A stretch of 64,000 bases of DNA from Butyrivibrio sp. NC2007 (GCF_000421405.1 NZ_ATWY01000015.1:1-64000); one strand, 5' to 3'. Positions 45,996 through 56,089 are shown, counted from the stretch's first letter. The notes: generated by a model not told the origin, from the letters alone. Numbers and translations are program-made.

Positions 45996-47831
45996 ATGAA
46001 GCAGACTAGAAATGATGTAAGGAACGTAGCGATCATTGCCCATGTAGACCATGGTAAGACTACTCTTGTAGACGGACTTCTTCGTCAGAGCGGAATATTC
46101 CGTGAAGGTCAGGAGGTTGTTGAGCGTGTTATGGATTCCGGCGATATTGAAAAAGAGCGTGGAATCACCATCATGTCTAAGAATACAGCTATCACATACA
46201 AAGATATCAAGATCAACATCATCGACACCCCCGGCCATGCTGATTTCGGCGGAGAGGTTGAGCGTGTACTTAAGATGGTTAACGGCGTTATCCTTGTAGT
46301 TGACGCTTTCGAAGGTCCTATGCCCCAGACCAAGTTCGTTCTTGGAAAGGCTATGGAACTGGGACTTCCCGTTATCGTATGTATCAACAAGATCGACAGA
46401 CCCGAGGCAAGACCTAATGATGTTATCGATGAGGTTCTTGAACTTCTCATGGACCTTGGCGCTGATGACAAGCAGCTCGACTGCCCATTCGTATTTGCAT
46501 CAGCCAAGGCAGGTACATCTTCACTTAGCCTTGATGAGGCAGGCACAGATATGAAGCCTCTTCTCGATACTATCATCAATTACATTCCTGCTCCTGTAGG
46601 CGATCCTGAGGCCAGCACACAGGTACTTATCAGCACCATCGACTACAACGAGTACGTTGGACGTATCGGTGTAGGTAAGGTAGACAACGGCGTTGTTAAG
46701 GTTAACCAGGAAGTCGTTGTTGTAAACCACCACGACCCTGAGCGCCGCGTTAAGACCAAGATCGGTAAGCTCTATGAGTACGACGGACTTGGAAGAGTTG
46801 AGGTTCAGGAAGCCAAGATCGGTTCCATCGTTGCCATCTCAGGTATCGAGGACCTTAAAATCGGTGATACACTTTGCTCAGTTGATAATCAGGTTGCAAT
46901 TCCTTTCCAGAAGATCTCAGAGCCTACAATTTCAATGAACTTCATTGTTAACGACTCTCCTCTTGCAGGACAGGAAGGTAAGTACGTAACCAGCCGTCAC
47001 CTTCGTGACAGACTCTACAAGGAGCTCAACACAGACGTATCCTTAAGAGTTGAAGATACAGATACAACAGAGACCTTCAAGGTTTCAGGAAGAGGTGAGC
47101 TTCACCTTTCAGTTCTTATCGAGACCATGCGTCGTGAAGGCTTTGAGTTTGCAGTAAGTAAGGCCGAGGTTATCTACCACACAGACGAGCAGGGCCACAA
47201 GCTTGAACCTATGGAGAAGTGCTACATCGACGTTCCCGACGAGTTCTCAGGAAGCGTTATCCAGAAACTCGGCGAGAGAAAGGGTGAGCTTGTAAACATG
47301 GGTGCCGGAAACGGTGGCTACACAAGAATCGAGTTCAACATTCCTTCCCGCGGACTTATCGGATATCGTGGTGAGTTCATGACAGATACAAAGGGTAACG
47401 GAATCATCAATACAATCTTCGACGGATATGCACCTTACAAGGGAGATATGAACTATCGTAAGACAGGATCCCTTATCGCATTCGAGAACGGTGAAGCAAC
47501 TGCATACGGTCTTTTCAATGCTCAGGACCGTGGACAGCTCTTTATCAAGACAGGTGACAAGGTATATTCAGGAATGGTCATCGGAACCAGCGGAAAGAGC
47601 GAGGATGTTGAGGTTAACGTATGCAAGACCAAGCACCTCACAAACACAAGAACATCTGCATCCGATGAAGCACTTCGTCTCGTTCCACCTCGTGTAATGA
47701 GCCTTGAGCAGTGCATCGAGTTCATCGACAACGACGAGCTCCTTGAGGTAACACCTACAAGTCTCAGAATCCGTAAGAGAATTCTTGATCCTACACTTCG
47801 TAAGAGAGCAGGCTTCAAGAAGAACAACTGA
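45996..47831 (+). CDS. typA: Ribosome-associated GTPase BipA/TypA
   Basis: A 611-residue translational GTPase of the EF-G-like class. G1 is AHVDHGKTT (15-23), G2 RGITI, G3 DTPGHADF, G4 NKID and G5 SAKAG. Domains II, III, V and the BipA-specific C-terminal domain follow. It aids 50S assembly and stress adaptation, particularly at low temperature. It is a single-gene unit with a strong promoter and terminator (47841-47871). Confidence 0.97.
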   Translation: MKQTRNDVRNVAIIAHVDHGKTTLVDGLLRQSGIFREGQEVVERVMDSGDIEKERGITIMSKNTAITYKDIKINIIDTPGHADFGGEVERVLKMVNGVILVVDAFEGPMPQTKFVLGKAMELGLPVIVCINKIDRPEARPNDVIDEVLELLMDLGADDKQLDCPFVFASAKAGTSSLSLDEAGTDMKPLLDTIINYIPAPVGDPEASTQVLISTIDYNEYVGRIGVGKVDNGVVKVNQEVVVVNHHDPERRVKTKIGKLYEYDGLGRVEVQEAKIGSIVAISGIEDLKIGDTLCSVDNQVAIPFQKISEPTISMNFIVNDSPLAGQEGKYVTSRHLRDRLYKELNTDVSLRVEDTDTTETFKVSGRGELHLSVLIETMRREGFEFAVSKAEVIYHTDEQGHKLEPMEKCYIDVPDEFSGSVIQKLGERKGELVNMGAGNGGYTRIEFNIPSRGLIGYRGEFMTDTKGNGIINTIFDGYAPYKGDMNYRKTGSLIAFENGEATAYGLFNAQDRGQLFIKTGDKVYSGMVIGTSGKSEDVEVNVCKTKHLTNTRTSASDEALRLVPPRVMSLEQCIEFIDNDELLEVTPTSLRIRKRILDPTLRKRAGFKKNN

Positions 47832-47840
47832 TAATAATAA

Positions 47841-47871
47841 AAGCAAGGACCGGTTAATTCGGTTCTTGCTT
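47841..47871. terminator. Terminator between bipA and yigZ
   Basis: AAGCAAGGACCG and CGGTTCTTGCTT pair (one G-T) around GTTAATT, followed by TTTTTCTTTT. It lies between convergent genes. Confidence 0.88.
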
Positions 47872-47878
47872 TTTTCTT

Positions 47879-48508
47879 TTATAATATGTAGTAGCCCTTG
47901 TCACCTTCGGTGATGTTTATCTGGCCTTCGCACTTTTGCGTCAGGCCATTTTTTATGGTCTCAAGGTCCGACTCTTTTACGCAGATATCAAAGCTTACAT
48001 CCGCTTCATATCTTGAATCTGCGATAGCTATGTTATTCTGTCCAAGGTAATACTGGACATTATTTATCATGTTATAGCCAACGGTCAGTGTGAGCTTTTG
48101 GGAAAAGACCTTTTCCCCCACCTCAGCATCTGCAAGAGCCGCCTGTGCTGCCTGAGTGTAGGCCCTGACAAGGCCTCCCGTGCCAAGGAGCACTCCTCCG
48201 AAATACCTTGTGACAATTATCAGGGCATTGGTGATCCCTGCTCCGTTTATGACTTCAAGTATAGGCTTTCCTGCTGTTCCCGAAGGTTCGCCGTTATCGC
48301 TGCACTTTGAGATCTCGCTGTTCTCTCCTATTACATAGGCGTAGCAATTGTGCCTCGCATCCCAGTACTTCTTGGATATTTCCGCGATCTTTGCCTCGGC
48401 CTCGTCAGTGCTCTCGACGTTGTAAACAGCGCCGATGAATCGAGACTTTTTCTCGACGATCTCGCCGACTCCGTCTTTAGTTATGACTTTGTAAGATTCT
48501 CTGCTCAT
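47879..48508 (-). CDS. yigZ: YigZ/IMPACT family protein
   Basis: A 209-residue protein with the N-terminal UPF0029/IMPACT domain: KKSRFIGAVY, WDARHNCYAYV, EPSGTAGKPIL and VTRYFGGVLLGTGGLVRAY are conserved. A C-terminal DUF1949 domain follows (about residues 137-200). The family is linked to translation control in eukaryotes; its bacterial role is unclear. It diverges from the penicillin-binding protein gene. Confidence 0.92.
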   Translation of the reverse strand: MSRESYKVITKDGVGEIVEKKSRFIGAVYNVESTDEAEAKIAEISKKYWDARHNCYAYVIGENSEISKCSDNGEPSGTAGKPILEVINGAGITNALIIVTRYFGGVLLGTGGLVRAYTQAAQAALADAEVGEKVFSQKLTLTVGYNMINNVQYYLGQNNIAIADSRYEADVSFDICVKESDLETIKNGLTQKCEGQINITEGDKGYYIL

Positions 48509-48528
48509 AAAGTGAGTATACCATAATT

Positions 48529-48556
48529 TTGCTCAAAACGAGGGATGTGGTATAAT
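48529..48556 (+). promoter_or_regulatory. Promoter of the penicillin-binding protein gene
   Basis: TTGCTC (48529-48534), a 16-base spacer and TATAAT (48551-48556). GAGGAAAG follows before the ATG at 48597. Confidence 0.65.
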
Positions 48557-48596
48557 AGATTGGTTTAATAGTTTTAAAAATATGCGAGGAAAGTAT

Positions 48597-51323
48597 ATGA
48601 ACTATGGTAAAAGAGGTATCGTGCAGCAGGCAAGAGCGCTGAACTCCGGTACCGACAAATGGGGAAAGAAATTCAGTCTTTTCGGTTTTTATATTATGCT
48701 GGCGCTGATCCTTGGAGTAGTAATTATCGGATCAAGTGCGGGAATCGGTGTTTTCAACGGAATAAGAGACAATGCTCCGGATATTTCAAATATTGATGTT
48801 ACGCCGAGAGGTTTTTCAACCTTCGTCTATGACACCGACGGCAATCAGATTGCCAAGCTCGTATCAACAGATTCAAACCGTATCCCGGTTACAGGGGACA
48901 TGATTCCCGAGCTCCTCTCAAAGGCCTTTGTTGCCATTGAGGACGAGAGATTCTATGAGCACAACGGTATTGATATCCAGGGTATCATCCGTGCAGGTTA
49001 TGTAGGTATCACAACCCGTGATTTCTCACAGGGTGCTTCTACCATTACCCAGCAGCTCTTAAAGAACAGCGTATTCTCCGGATGGACAGACGAGACATTT
49101 CTGCAGAGTGTAAAGCGTAAGATTCAGGAGCAGTACCTGGCCGTTCAGCTTGAGAAGAGAATGTCCAAGGAGGATATCCTTCTCAACTACATGAACACCA
49201 TCAACCTTGGCCAGAACACACTGGGTGTACAGGCTGCATCACTTAGATATTTCAACAAGCCTGTTTCAGACCTTAACCTTTCAGAGTGCGCAGTAATTGC
49301 TGCCATCACTCAGAATCCGAGCAGGTTTAACCCCATCACCCATCCCGAAAAGAACGCCGAGCGTCGTACCAAGGTCCTTAACAACATGCTCAAGCACAAG
49401 TTCATCACCCAGATTGAGTATGACACTGCTCTTGCAGATGATGTATATTCAAGGATCCAGAACGTCAACCAGGAGACCGGCGGAGATTCCACCATCAACT
49501 CCTACTTTGTAGATGCTCTTACCAACGACGTTATCGATGATCTTATTGCAGCAGGTTACAACGAGACTCAGGCCTACACCCTTCTCTACAGTGGCGGTCT
49601 TAAGATTTATTCGACACAGGATCCGGACATCCAGAGAATCTGTGATTCCGTATTCCAGGATGAGAGTAATTACCCCGAAGGCACCAAGTACCTTCTTGCT
49701 TACGAGCTTTCAGTACAGGCTCCTGACGGAACCGTGACCAATCACAGCAGTGAGATGTTCCAGTCATACTTTAAGCAGCAAAAGAGCTCTTTTAACATGA
49801 TCTATGACTCCCATGAGTCAGCAGAAGCTGCTATTGAGGAATACAAGTCCGTAGTCATGAACGAAGGCGACGAGGTTCTGGGCGAGAAGATCACCCTGAC
49901 TCCTCAGCCACAGGTTTCAATCACTGTTGAGGAACAGTCCACAGGTTATATCGTAGCCATGGTAGGCGGACGTGGTCAAAAGACTGCCAGCCGTACCCTC
50001 AACCGTGCTACCGACTCCTACCGTCAGCCGGGTTCAACCTACAAGGTTCTTTCAACCTATGCTCCCGGTATCGACAGCGCAGGACTTACTCTTGCTACAG
50101 TATTTAATGATGCTCCGTTTGCCTACGCCAACGGAACGCTTGTTAGAAACTGGTGGGGTTCATCCTACAGAGGCCTTAACACAGTAAGATCAGCCATCAG
50201 GGATTCCATGAACGTAATCGCAGTTGAAGCCCTTACGCTCATTACTCCTCAGCTTGGTTTTGATTACCTTAAGAACTTCGGATTCACGACCCTTGTAGAA
50301 AAAGAAGAGATCAACGGACAGATCTTCTCCGATATCCAGCAGTCAACGGCTCTGGGCGGACTTACCAAGGGTGTTAAGAACTTTGAGCTGAATGCAGCTT
50401 ATGCTTCTATCGCCAACGGCGGTGTATACATCAAGCCCAAGCTCTACACCAAGATTGTTGATCACGACGGAAATGTTATTTTAGATAATACCTTGCCTGA
50501 ATCAAAGCGTGTTTTAAAAGAGACAACCGCTTTCCTTCTGACAAGTGCAATGCAGGACGTTGTCACCAGTGGTACCGGTGGTTCTGTAAACTTCGGAACC
50601 ACAGCCATTGCAGGTAAGACAGGTACAACCTCAGACTACAACGACGTTTGGTTTGCTGGTTACACTAACTACTACACAGCAACAACCTGGGCAGGTTATG
50701 ACAACAACGCCAAGATGACTGTTTCAGCAGAGAAGAACCTTGCAAAGACCATGTGGAGAAAGGTTATGGAGCAGGTTCACAAGGACCTTCCTTATTCCTC
50801 ATTCACCACTCCAAGCGGAATCGTATCCGCCACAGTTTGTGCAAGATCTGGAAAACAGCCTATAGCAGGCCTTTGCGACGGAACTCTCATCTCCGAGTAC
50901 TTTGAGGAAGGTACAGTTCCAACAGAGAGCTGCGATGTACACTACGGCGGAACAATATGTGCTCTCGACGGACTTCCTGCTACAGAGCAGTGTCCTTTCA
51001 AGGCACAGGGCGTATTTGAACTTACACCTGAAGTTCCACCGGCACTTCAGTCAGGCTTTGTAAACTACACGCCGGGTAATTCGGCATATACAACTACTAC
51101 CAATGAAAACGGAGAAACCGTTATGGTGCTAAACCAGTGTCGTCACACTCCCGAATACATGCAGCAGGAGGGCATCGAAGGCATCATCCAGGGCGAGAGG
51201 CAACTTCTCCAGGACGCAGCTGCCGCAGCAGCTGCTGCAGCAGGCGAAGGTGCTCCGGCGGAACAGCCGGCTCAGGAGACCGTGGTTGACCAGGTTCCGG
51301 AGAACGTAGCAGCAGGCAATTAA
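48597..51323 (+). CDS. Class A penicillin-binding protein (PBP1a type)
   Basis: A 908-residue bifunctional cell-wall synthase: a cytoplasmic tail, one membrane helix (about residues 27-50), a GT51 glycosyltransferase domain (about 80-250) with EDERFYEH and GASTITQQLLKN, and a transpeptidase domain. The transpeptidase carries active-site STYK (480-483), SMN (537-539) and KTGT (674-677). An Ala-rich tail with a pure Ala run ends the protein. I chose the ATG at 48597, five codons into the open frame, because GAGGAAAG lies six to ten bases upstream. A strong terminator follows. Confidence 0.95.
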   Translation: MNYGKRGIVQQARALNSGTDKWGKKFSLFGFYIMLALILGVVIIGSSAGIGVFNGIRDNAPDISNIDVTPRGFSTFVYDTDGNQIAKLVSTDSNRIPVTGDMIPELLSKAFVAIEDERFYEHNGIDIQGIIRAGYVGITTRDFSQGASTITQQLLKNSVFSGWTDETFLQSVKRKIQEQYLAVQLEKRMSKEDILLNYMNTINLGQNTLGVQAASLRYFNKPVSDLNLSECAVIAAITQNPSRFNPITHPEKNAERRTKVLNNMLKHKFITQIEYDTALADDVYSRIQNVNQETGGDSTINSYFVDALTNDVIDDLIAAGYNETQAYTLLYSGGLKIYSTQDPDIQRICDSVFQDESNYPEGTKYLLAYELSVQAPDGTVTNHSSEMFQSYFKQQKSSFNMIYDSHESAEAAIEEYKSVVMNEGDEVLGEKITLTPQPQVSITVEEQSTGYIVAMVGGRGQKTASRTLNRATDSYRQPGSTYKVLSTYAPGIDSAGLTLATVFNDAPFAYANGTLVRNWWGSSYRGLNTVRSAIRDSMNVIAVEALTLITPQLGFDYLKNFGFTTLVEKEEINGQIFSDIQQSTALGGLTKGVKNFELNAAYASIANGGVYIKPKLYTKIVDHDGNVILDNTLPESKRVLKETTAFLLTSAMQDVVTSGTGGSVNFGTTAIAGKTGTTSDYNDVWFAGYTNYYTATTWAGYDNNAKMTVSAEKNLAKTMWRKVMEQVHKDLPYSSFTTPSGIVSATVCARSGKQPIAGLCDGTLISEYFEEGTVPTESCDVHYGGTICALDGLPATEQCPFKAQGVFELTPEVPPALQSGFVNYTPGNSAYTTTTNENGETVMVLNQCRHTPEYMQQEGIEGIIQGERQLLQDAAAAAAAAAGEGAPAEQPAQETVVDQVPENVAAGN

Positions 51324-51326
51324 AAT

Positions 51327-51358
51327 AAAGACCAAGGGAAACAATTCCCTTGGTCTTT
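51327..51358 (+). terminator. Intrinsic terminator of the penicillin-binding protein gene
   Basis: AAAGACCAAGGGAA and TTCCCTTGGTCTTT form a 14-bp stem around ACAA, ending in TTTTT. It starts a few bases after the stop codon. Confidence 0.92.
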
Positions 51359-51370
51359 TTATGAAATCAG

Positions 51371-51515
51371 AGAAGTGAGTCACTGGGGATGGTTCAGTTT
51401 GGCGTGAGTCAGCGGGGACGTTTCAGTTTGACTCATTTTGCGAATCAAAATGAGTCAAACTGAAACGTCCCCGCTGACTCACGCCAAACCGAACCGTCCC
51501 CCTGACTTACTTTTC
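51371..51515. repeat. Nested double palindrome (REP-like)
   Basis: The inner palindrome (about 51403-51482) has arms GTGAGTCAGCGGGGACGTTT + CAGTTTGACTCATTTTG, nearly the same as the arm at 14273-14311. It is enclosed in a second, less perfect palindrome, with GAAGTGAGTCACTGGGGATG on the left and a diverged complement (AACCGTCCCCCTGACTTAC) on the right. The whole lies between convergent genes (stops at 51323 and 51516). Confidence 0.9.
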
Positions 51516-52874
51516 TTAGATAATCTTATGTTTCCGAATAAAAATATTGTAGTACACCAAATACAGCATCGATGTCACAGCCCACGTAATGGGGTAGCTC
51601 ATCTCCACCATCTCCAGTGTTCTGTTCATCGGGAACGCAAACAGTATCCACAAAACCCTGAGGACACATACACCACTCATGGTAATGATCATCGGGAAAA
51701 GAGCATCTCCCATGCCCCTTAGAACTCCCGAGAAAATCTCAACACCGATGTATATCACGTAAAACGGAGCCAGAAATCTTATCATCTGGAACCCGATCCT
51801 GATAACCTCTTCATTCTTAACAAATATCCTTAATATAAACTCCCCAAACACGCACAGGAAAGTACTCAGCGGAATCGTCAATATCAATGCTATAAGAGCG
51901 CCTTCTCTTGCAGATCTTCTGACTCTGTCATAGCGTCCTACACCGTAGTTTTGTCCAGCAAAGGTTGTCACGGCAGTTCCCAGAGAATTCATGGTCATCC
52001 AGAAGAGCACGTCGATCTTGCCATACGCTGCCCAGGCGCTGGTTGCGTCTTTTCCAAAGCCGTTTATGGCCGCCTGGATAAGAATGTTTGAAAGGGTGTA
52101 CATGGTCGACTGAAGCCCTGCAGGAATTCCTATACGGACTATCTTTCCAAGGAGCTGTCCGTCAAACCTGATCTTTGTAAGGGTAAGCCTGTAGGAATCC
52201 TCACTCCTTGCGAGCATCGCCATAACCAGAACAGCGCTGATGAGCTGACTTAGGATCGTAGCGACAGCCACACCCGTAACGCCGTATACATCACCTCTTT
52301 TACCAAATCCAAGTCCTATAACAAACAAAAGGTCCAGAATGATATTAAAGAAACTACTGATAACCAGGATGATAAGTGGTCTCTTGGAGTCTCCCACCGC
52401 CCTTAATATTCCGGCGCCCATGTTATAAACAAGGTTCGGGATCATTCCAAGGAAGTATATGCGCAGATAGATGATAGAAGCCGCTTCCTGCTCGATGGGC
52501 GTGTTCATGGTCCTGATTATCCAGGGCGATGCCAAAACGCCGATCAGGGTGATCACAAGCCCTCCTGCCATAGCCAGCGCGATTGAAGTATGAACCGCCT
52601 TCTCTACCTCTTCTTTTCTGGCAGCGCCGTAGTACTGTGAAATTACTACCGCCGCGCCGGAGGAAAGTCCCATAAAAAAGCCGACGAACAGATTGACTAT
52701 CATGGCCGCCGATCCGCCTACAGCTCCCAGAGCATCGCTGCTTACTGCCCTTGAGACAATGACCGCGTCTATTGTATTGTAAAACTGTTGAAAAAAGGCC
52801 CCCAGAAGAAGTGCAAAGAAATACGAGAGCATGTTCTTCCAAATGGGTCCTTCGATAATGTTGTTATTCTTCAT
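51516..52874 (-). CDS. MATE-family efflux transporter
   Basis: A 452-residue inner-membrane protein with 12 predicted helices. It has the MATE internal duplication, with FFQQFYNTIDAVIVSR (about residues 27-42) in the first half and an equivalent segment in the second. MATE proteins export cationic drugs or metabolites using a sodium or proton gradient; the substrate here is unknown. An AGGAG lies 17 bases before the ATG, further than usual, so the start is slightly uncertain. It diverges from the ECF transporter operon. Confidence 0.92.
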   Translation of the reverse strand: MKNNNIIEGPIWKNMLSYFFALLLGAFFQQFYNTIDAVIVSRAVSSDALGAVGGSAAMIVNLFVGFFMGLSSGAAVVISQYYGAARKEEVEKAVHTSIALAMAGGLVITLIGVLASPWIIRTMNTPIEQEAASIIYLRIYFLGMIPNLVYNMGAGILRAVGDSKRPLIILVISSFFNIILDLLFVIGLGFGKRGDVYGVTGVAVATILSQLISAVLVMAMLARSEDSYRLTLTKIRFDGQLLGKIVRIGIPAGLQSTMYTLSNILIQAAINGFGKDATSAWAAYGKIDVLFWMTMNSLGTAVTTFAGQNYGVGRYDRVRRSAREGALIALILTIPLSTFLCVFGEFILRIFVKNEEVIRIGFQMIRFLAPFYVIYIGVEIFSGVLRGMGDALFPMIITMSGVCVLRVLWILFAFPMNRTLEMVEMSYPITWAVTSMLYLVYYNIFIRKHKII

Positions 52875-52986
52875 GTTTTTTTCTATTTCTAACTCCTCGC
52901 TAACCTATTATACGAAAATACCTATAAAAGTAAATAACATTTTGTTGTATAATAATTTTATATTGTGATACCAAGGAGGAAATTGT

Positions 52987-53538
52987 ATGAGGAAATTCAC
53001 TGTTAAAACAATTGTTGCAATTGCCATTGGCGCAGCTCTCTTCTTTGTTCTCGGAAGATTTGTTGCAATTCCAAGCCCGGTGCCGAACACTAACATTTCA
53101 ATCCAGTACGGACTTCTGGCATTCATCGCCGCTGTATTCGGACCTCTTGCAGGTGCTCTTGCGGGACTTATCGGACACTTCTTTATCGACTTCAGCTTTG
53201 GCTGGGGCGTATGGTGGAGCTGGGTTATCGCTTCCGCAGCATTTGGCTGCCTCATGGGAATCTTCAGTAGCAAGCTCAAAGTTGACGAAGGCGAGTTCGG
53301 TGTAAAGGGAATCATCACCTTCAACGTAGCGCAGGCTATTTCTCATGCGCTTGCCTGGATCGGCATTGCTCCATGTCTTGATATTCTCATGTTCCAGGAG
53401 CCTGTAAACAAGGTATTCCTTCAGGGTGTTACAGGTGCTATCATCAACATCATCACAACAGCTATCGTAGGCACACTTCTTTGCATCGCTTATTCCAAGA
53501 CCATTCCTAAGAAGGGTAGCTTAAAGGAAGAAAATTGA
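52987..53538 (+). CDS. ECF transporter S component, UPF0397 family
   Basis: A 183-residue membrane protein with about five to six helices. GRFVAIPSPVPNTNISIQYG (44 residues or fewer from the N-terminus) and WGVWWSWVIASAAFG are characteristic of UPF0397 S components. It should bind a vitamin-like substrate and deliver it through the ATPase and EcfT encoded directly downstream. The ligand of UPF0397 is not firmly known. The start follows AAGGAGGA. Its stop overlaps the ATPase start by four bases. Confidence 0.88.
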   Translation: MRKFTVKTIVAIAIGAALFFVLGRFVAIPSPVPNTNISIQYGLLAFIAAVFGPLAGALAGLIGHFFIDFSFGWGVWWSWVIASAAFGCLMGIFSSKLKVDEGEFGVKGIITFNVAQAISHALAWIGIAPCLDILMFQEPVNKVFLQGVTGAIINIITTAIVGTLLCIAYSKTIPKKGSLKEEN

Positions 53539-55253
53539 GTAAGACTATCATTGAATTTAAAGAACTGGGATTTCAGTATAGAGCGCAGGCAAACCCTACG
53601 CTCTATAATATTAATCTGAAGATTGAAAAAGGCGAAAAGGTTCTCATCGCAGGTCCTTCCGGTTGCGGAAAGTCCACCATGGCAAACCTGATAAACGGCC
53701 TTATTCCCTTCTCCTACAAAGGCGAGATCACAGGATCTCTTCTTATCGACGGCAAAGAGTCAAGGGATATGTCACTGTTTGATATCTCCCACATCGTGGG
53801 CACGGTACTTCAGGACAGCGACGCACAGTTTGTAGGCATGACCGTTGCCGAGGATCTGGCTTTTGCCCTTGAGAACGACTGTATCGAACAGGGCGCCATG
53901 AAGGACAGGGTAAAAGAGATTGCGGATATCCTAAACCTTAAGGCAGTCCTAAGGCATGCTCCCTTCGAGCTCTCCGGCGGACAAAAGCAGCGCGTATCTG
54001 TAGGCGGTGTAATGGTAAGTGACGTGGATCTGTTTCTCTTTGATGAGCCACTTGCAAACCTTGACCCCAAGACCGGCAAACAGGCCATTGAACTCATCGA
54101 CGATCTCCAAAAGAGAACCGGAGCAGCCGTCATCATCATCGAGCACCGTATAGAAGATGTCCTCCACAGGCCCATCGACAGAGTCGTTCTGATGAATGAG
54201 GGGCGCATTGTCTCCGACACTTCTCCCGATGAGCTTCTGTCCAGCAAACGCCTTGCAGACTGCGGAGTCAGGGAGCCTCTGTATCTTACCGCGCTTAAAT
54301 ATGCAGGAATAGAGATATCCCCTGATATTCATCCTTCATCTCTGACAGGACTCACTCTGTCAGACGATCACAAGGAAAAGGTAAGAGATTTCTTCAATCA
54401 GAATCAGGCAAAAGAGAAGTCTTCCACCTCTGATAAACTGCTGGAGGTAGCCGACTTGTCTTTTACCTATGAAAAGACAAATAAGCGGACCCTGAATGAT
54501 ATATCCGTCAGCATAAATAAAGGGGAAATGGTAGCCATCGTAGGCACCAACGGCGCCGGAAAGTCCACCTTCTCCAAGGTCATCTGCGGTATGGAAACCC
54601 AGGACCACGGAACCATAATGTTTGACGGCCTGGATTTTGCCACTCTTTCCATTAAAGAGCGCGCCGAGCATGTGGGCTATGTAATGCAAAATCCCAATCA
54701 GATGATCTCCAACGTCATGATCTTCGATGAAGTTGCCATGGGTCTTAGGCTCAGAGGCGTTCCGGAAGACGAAGTTAAGACAAGAGTAGAAAAGGCTCTT
54801 GATATCTGCGGACTTTATAAGATGCGCAACTGGCCGATTTCAGCGCTCAGCTACGGCCAGAAAAAGAGAGTTACCATCTGCTCCATTCTTGTCCTTGAAC
54901 CCGACATGATGATCCTGGACGAGCCAACAGCCGGACAGGATTACAGAAATTACACCAAGATCATGGAGTTCTTAAAGGGACTAAACGAAAGAGGCATCAC
55001 CATTGTCATGATCACTCACGACATGCACCTTATGTTGGAATATGCGGACAGGAGCATTGTCTTTTCAGATGGACGTATAATTGCCGATATGAGCTGCGCC
55101 GAGGTCCTGACAAACAAAGATATTGTAGACAGAGCAAGCCTTAAAGAGACAAGCCTTTATCATCTTGCAGGAAGCTGTGATATCAGTGACGGAACCGGCT
55201 TTGTCCAGAGTTTTATTTATTACGAGAGAAAGAACGTAAGAAAGCATGAATAA
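53535..55253 (+). CDS. ECF transporter fused double ATPase
   Basis: A 572-residue protein with two ABC ATPase domains in one chain. The first has Walker A GPSGCGKST (about 39-47), signature LSGGQKQR and Walker B LFLFDEP. The second has GTNGAGKST, signature-like LSYGQKKR and MMILDEP. This fused EcfA1-EcfA2 (YkoD-like) arrangement accompanies dedicated S components. The start is TTG, overlapping the S-component stop (TTGA) after an AAAGGAAG site. It overlaps the EcfT start by eight bases. Confidence 0.94.
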   Translation: MSKTIIEFKELGFQYRAQANPTLYNINLKIEKGEKVLIAGPSGCGKSTMANLINGLIPFSYKGEITGSLLIDGKESRDMSLFDISHIVGTVLQDSDAQFVGMTVAEDLAFALENDCIEQGAMKDRVKEIADILNLKAVLRHAPFELSGGQKQRVSVGGVMVSDVDLFLFDEPLANLDPKTGKQAIELIDDLQKRTGAAVIIIEHRIEDVLHRPIDRVVLMNEGRIVSDTSPDELLSSKRLADCGVREPLYLTALKYAGIEISPDIHPSSLTGLTLSDDHKEKVRDFFNQNQAKEKSSTSDKLLEVADLSFTYEKTNKRTLNDISVSINKGEMVAIVGTNGAGKSTFSKVICGMETQDHGTIMFDGLDFATLSIKERAEHVGYVMQNPNQMISNVMIFDEVAMGLRLRGVPEDEVKTRVEKALDICGLYKMRNWPISALSYGQKKRVTICSILVLEPDMMILDEPTAGQDYRNYTKIMEFLKGLNERGITIVMITHDMHLMLEYADRSIVFSDGRIIADMSCAEVLTNKDIVDRASLKETSLYHLAGSCDISDGTGFVQSFIYYERKNVRKHE

Positions 55254-56073
55254 TCTCTTTAACTATATTGAAAAAGAATCTCCGATACATAACCTAACGG
55301 GCGCAACGAAGCTTGTGTGTCTGCTGCTCTGGAGCCTTGCTGCCATGACGACTTACGACACCAGGCTACTTGTGGTGCTGGCAGTTCTTGGAATAGCTCT
55401 TTTCCCTGTCGGTAAGATCGGGATAAAAGACGTATCCTTCATGCTGTGGTTTACTCTTGTATTTCTGGTACTGAACACCGTTTTGGTATATGTGTTCTCA
55501 CCTCAGCATGGCACAACTGTTTACGGCACCTGTACTTATTTATTCGGGCTCACCGGACACTTTGCACCGACAGCCGAACAGCTCTTTTTCCAGTTCAACT
55601 ATATACTTAAATACTTTGCGACGATCCCCTTCGTGCTTCTATTCGTCTGCACAACAAACCCAAGCGAATTCGCCGCTTCCCTGAATAAGATCGGAGTCAG
55701 CTACTCCGTGTCCTACTCAGTTGCACTGGCTCTTCGCTACATACCTGACATTCAGAAGCAGTATCACGAGATCAGTCAGGCTTCGCAGGCAAGGGGCGTT
55801 GAGCTCAGCAAAAAGGCATCTCTGGTTAAACGCCTTAAATCAGCTTCCGCCATCCTTATTCCTCTTATTCTGAGCAGTATGGACAGGATCGAGATCATAT
55901 CAAATGCCATGGAGCTGAGGTGCTTTGGTAAAAATAAGAAAAGAACCTGGTATATGGCCCAGAAATTTAAGCCGCTGGATTATCTCTGCATCATCGTGTG
56001 CGCGCTCCTATTTGCGACTTCTATCGCTCTTACGGCCATAAACGGAAGCAGGTTCTATAATCCCTTTATTTGA
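55246..56073 (+). CDS. ECF transporter T component
   Basis: A 275-residue membrane coupling protein with about five to six helices. The EcfT coupling motifs are visible: SQASQARGVELS (about residues 178-189) and the second arginine-containing helix near AMELRCFG. It links the S component to the fused ATPase. The ATG lies inside the end of the ATPase gene. A terminator follows at 56090-56127. Confidence 0.92.
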   Translation: MNNLFNYIEKESPIHNLTGATKLVCLLLWSLAAMTTYDTRLLVVLAVLGIALFPVGKIGIKDVSFMLWFTLVFLVLNTVLVYVFSPQHGTTVYGTCTYLFGLTGHFAPTAEQLFFQFNYILKYFATIPFVLLFVCTTNPSEFAASLNKIGVSYSVSYSVALALRYIPDIQKQYHEISQASQARGVELSKKASLVKRLKSASAILIPLILSSMDRIEIISNAMELRCFGKNKKRTWYMAQKFKPLDYLCIIVCALLFATSIALTAINGSRFYNPFI

Positions 56074-56089
56074 ATCATTTTAGGAAATA

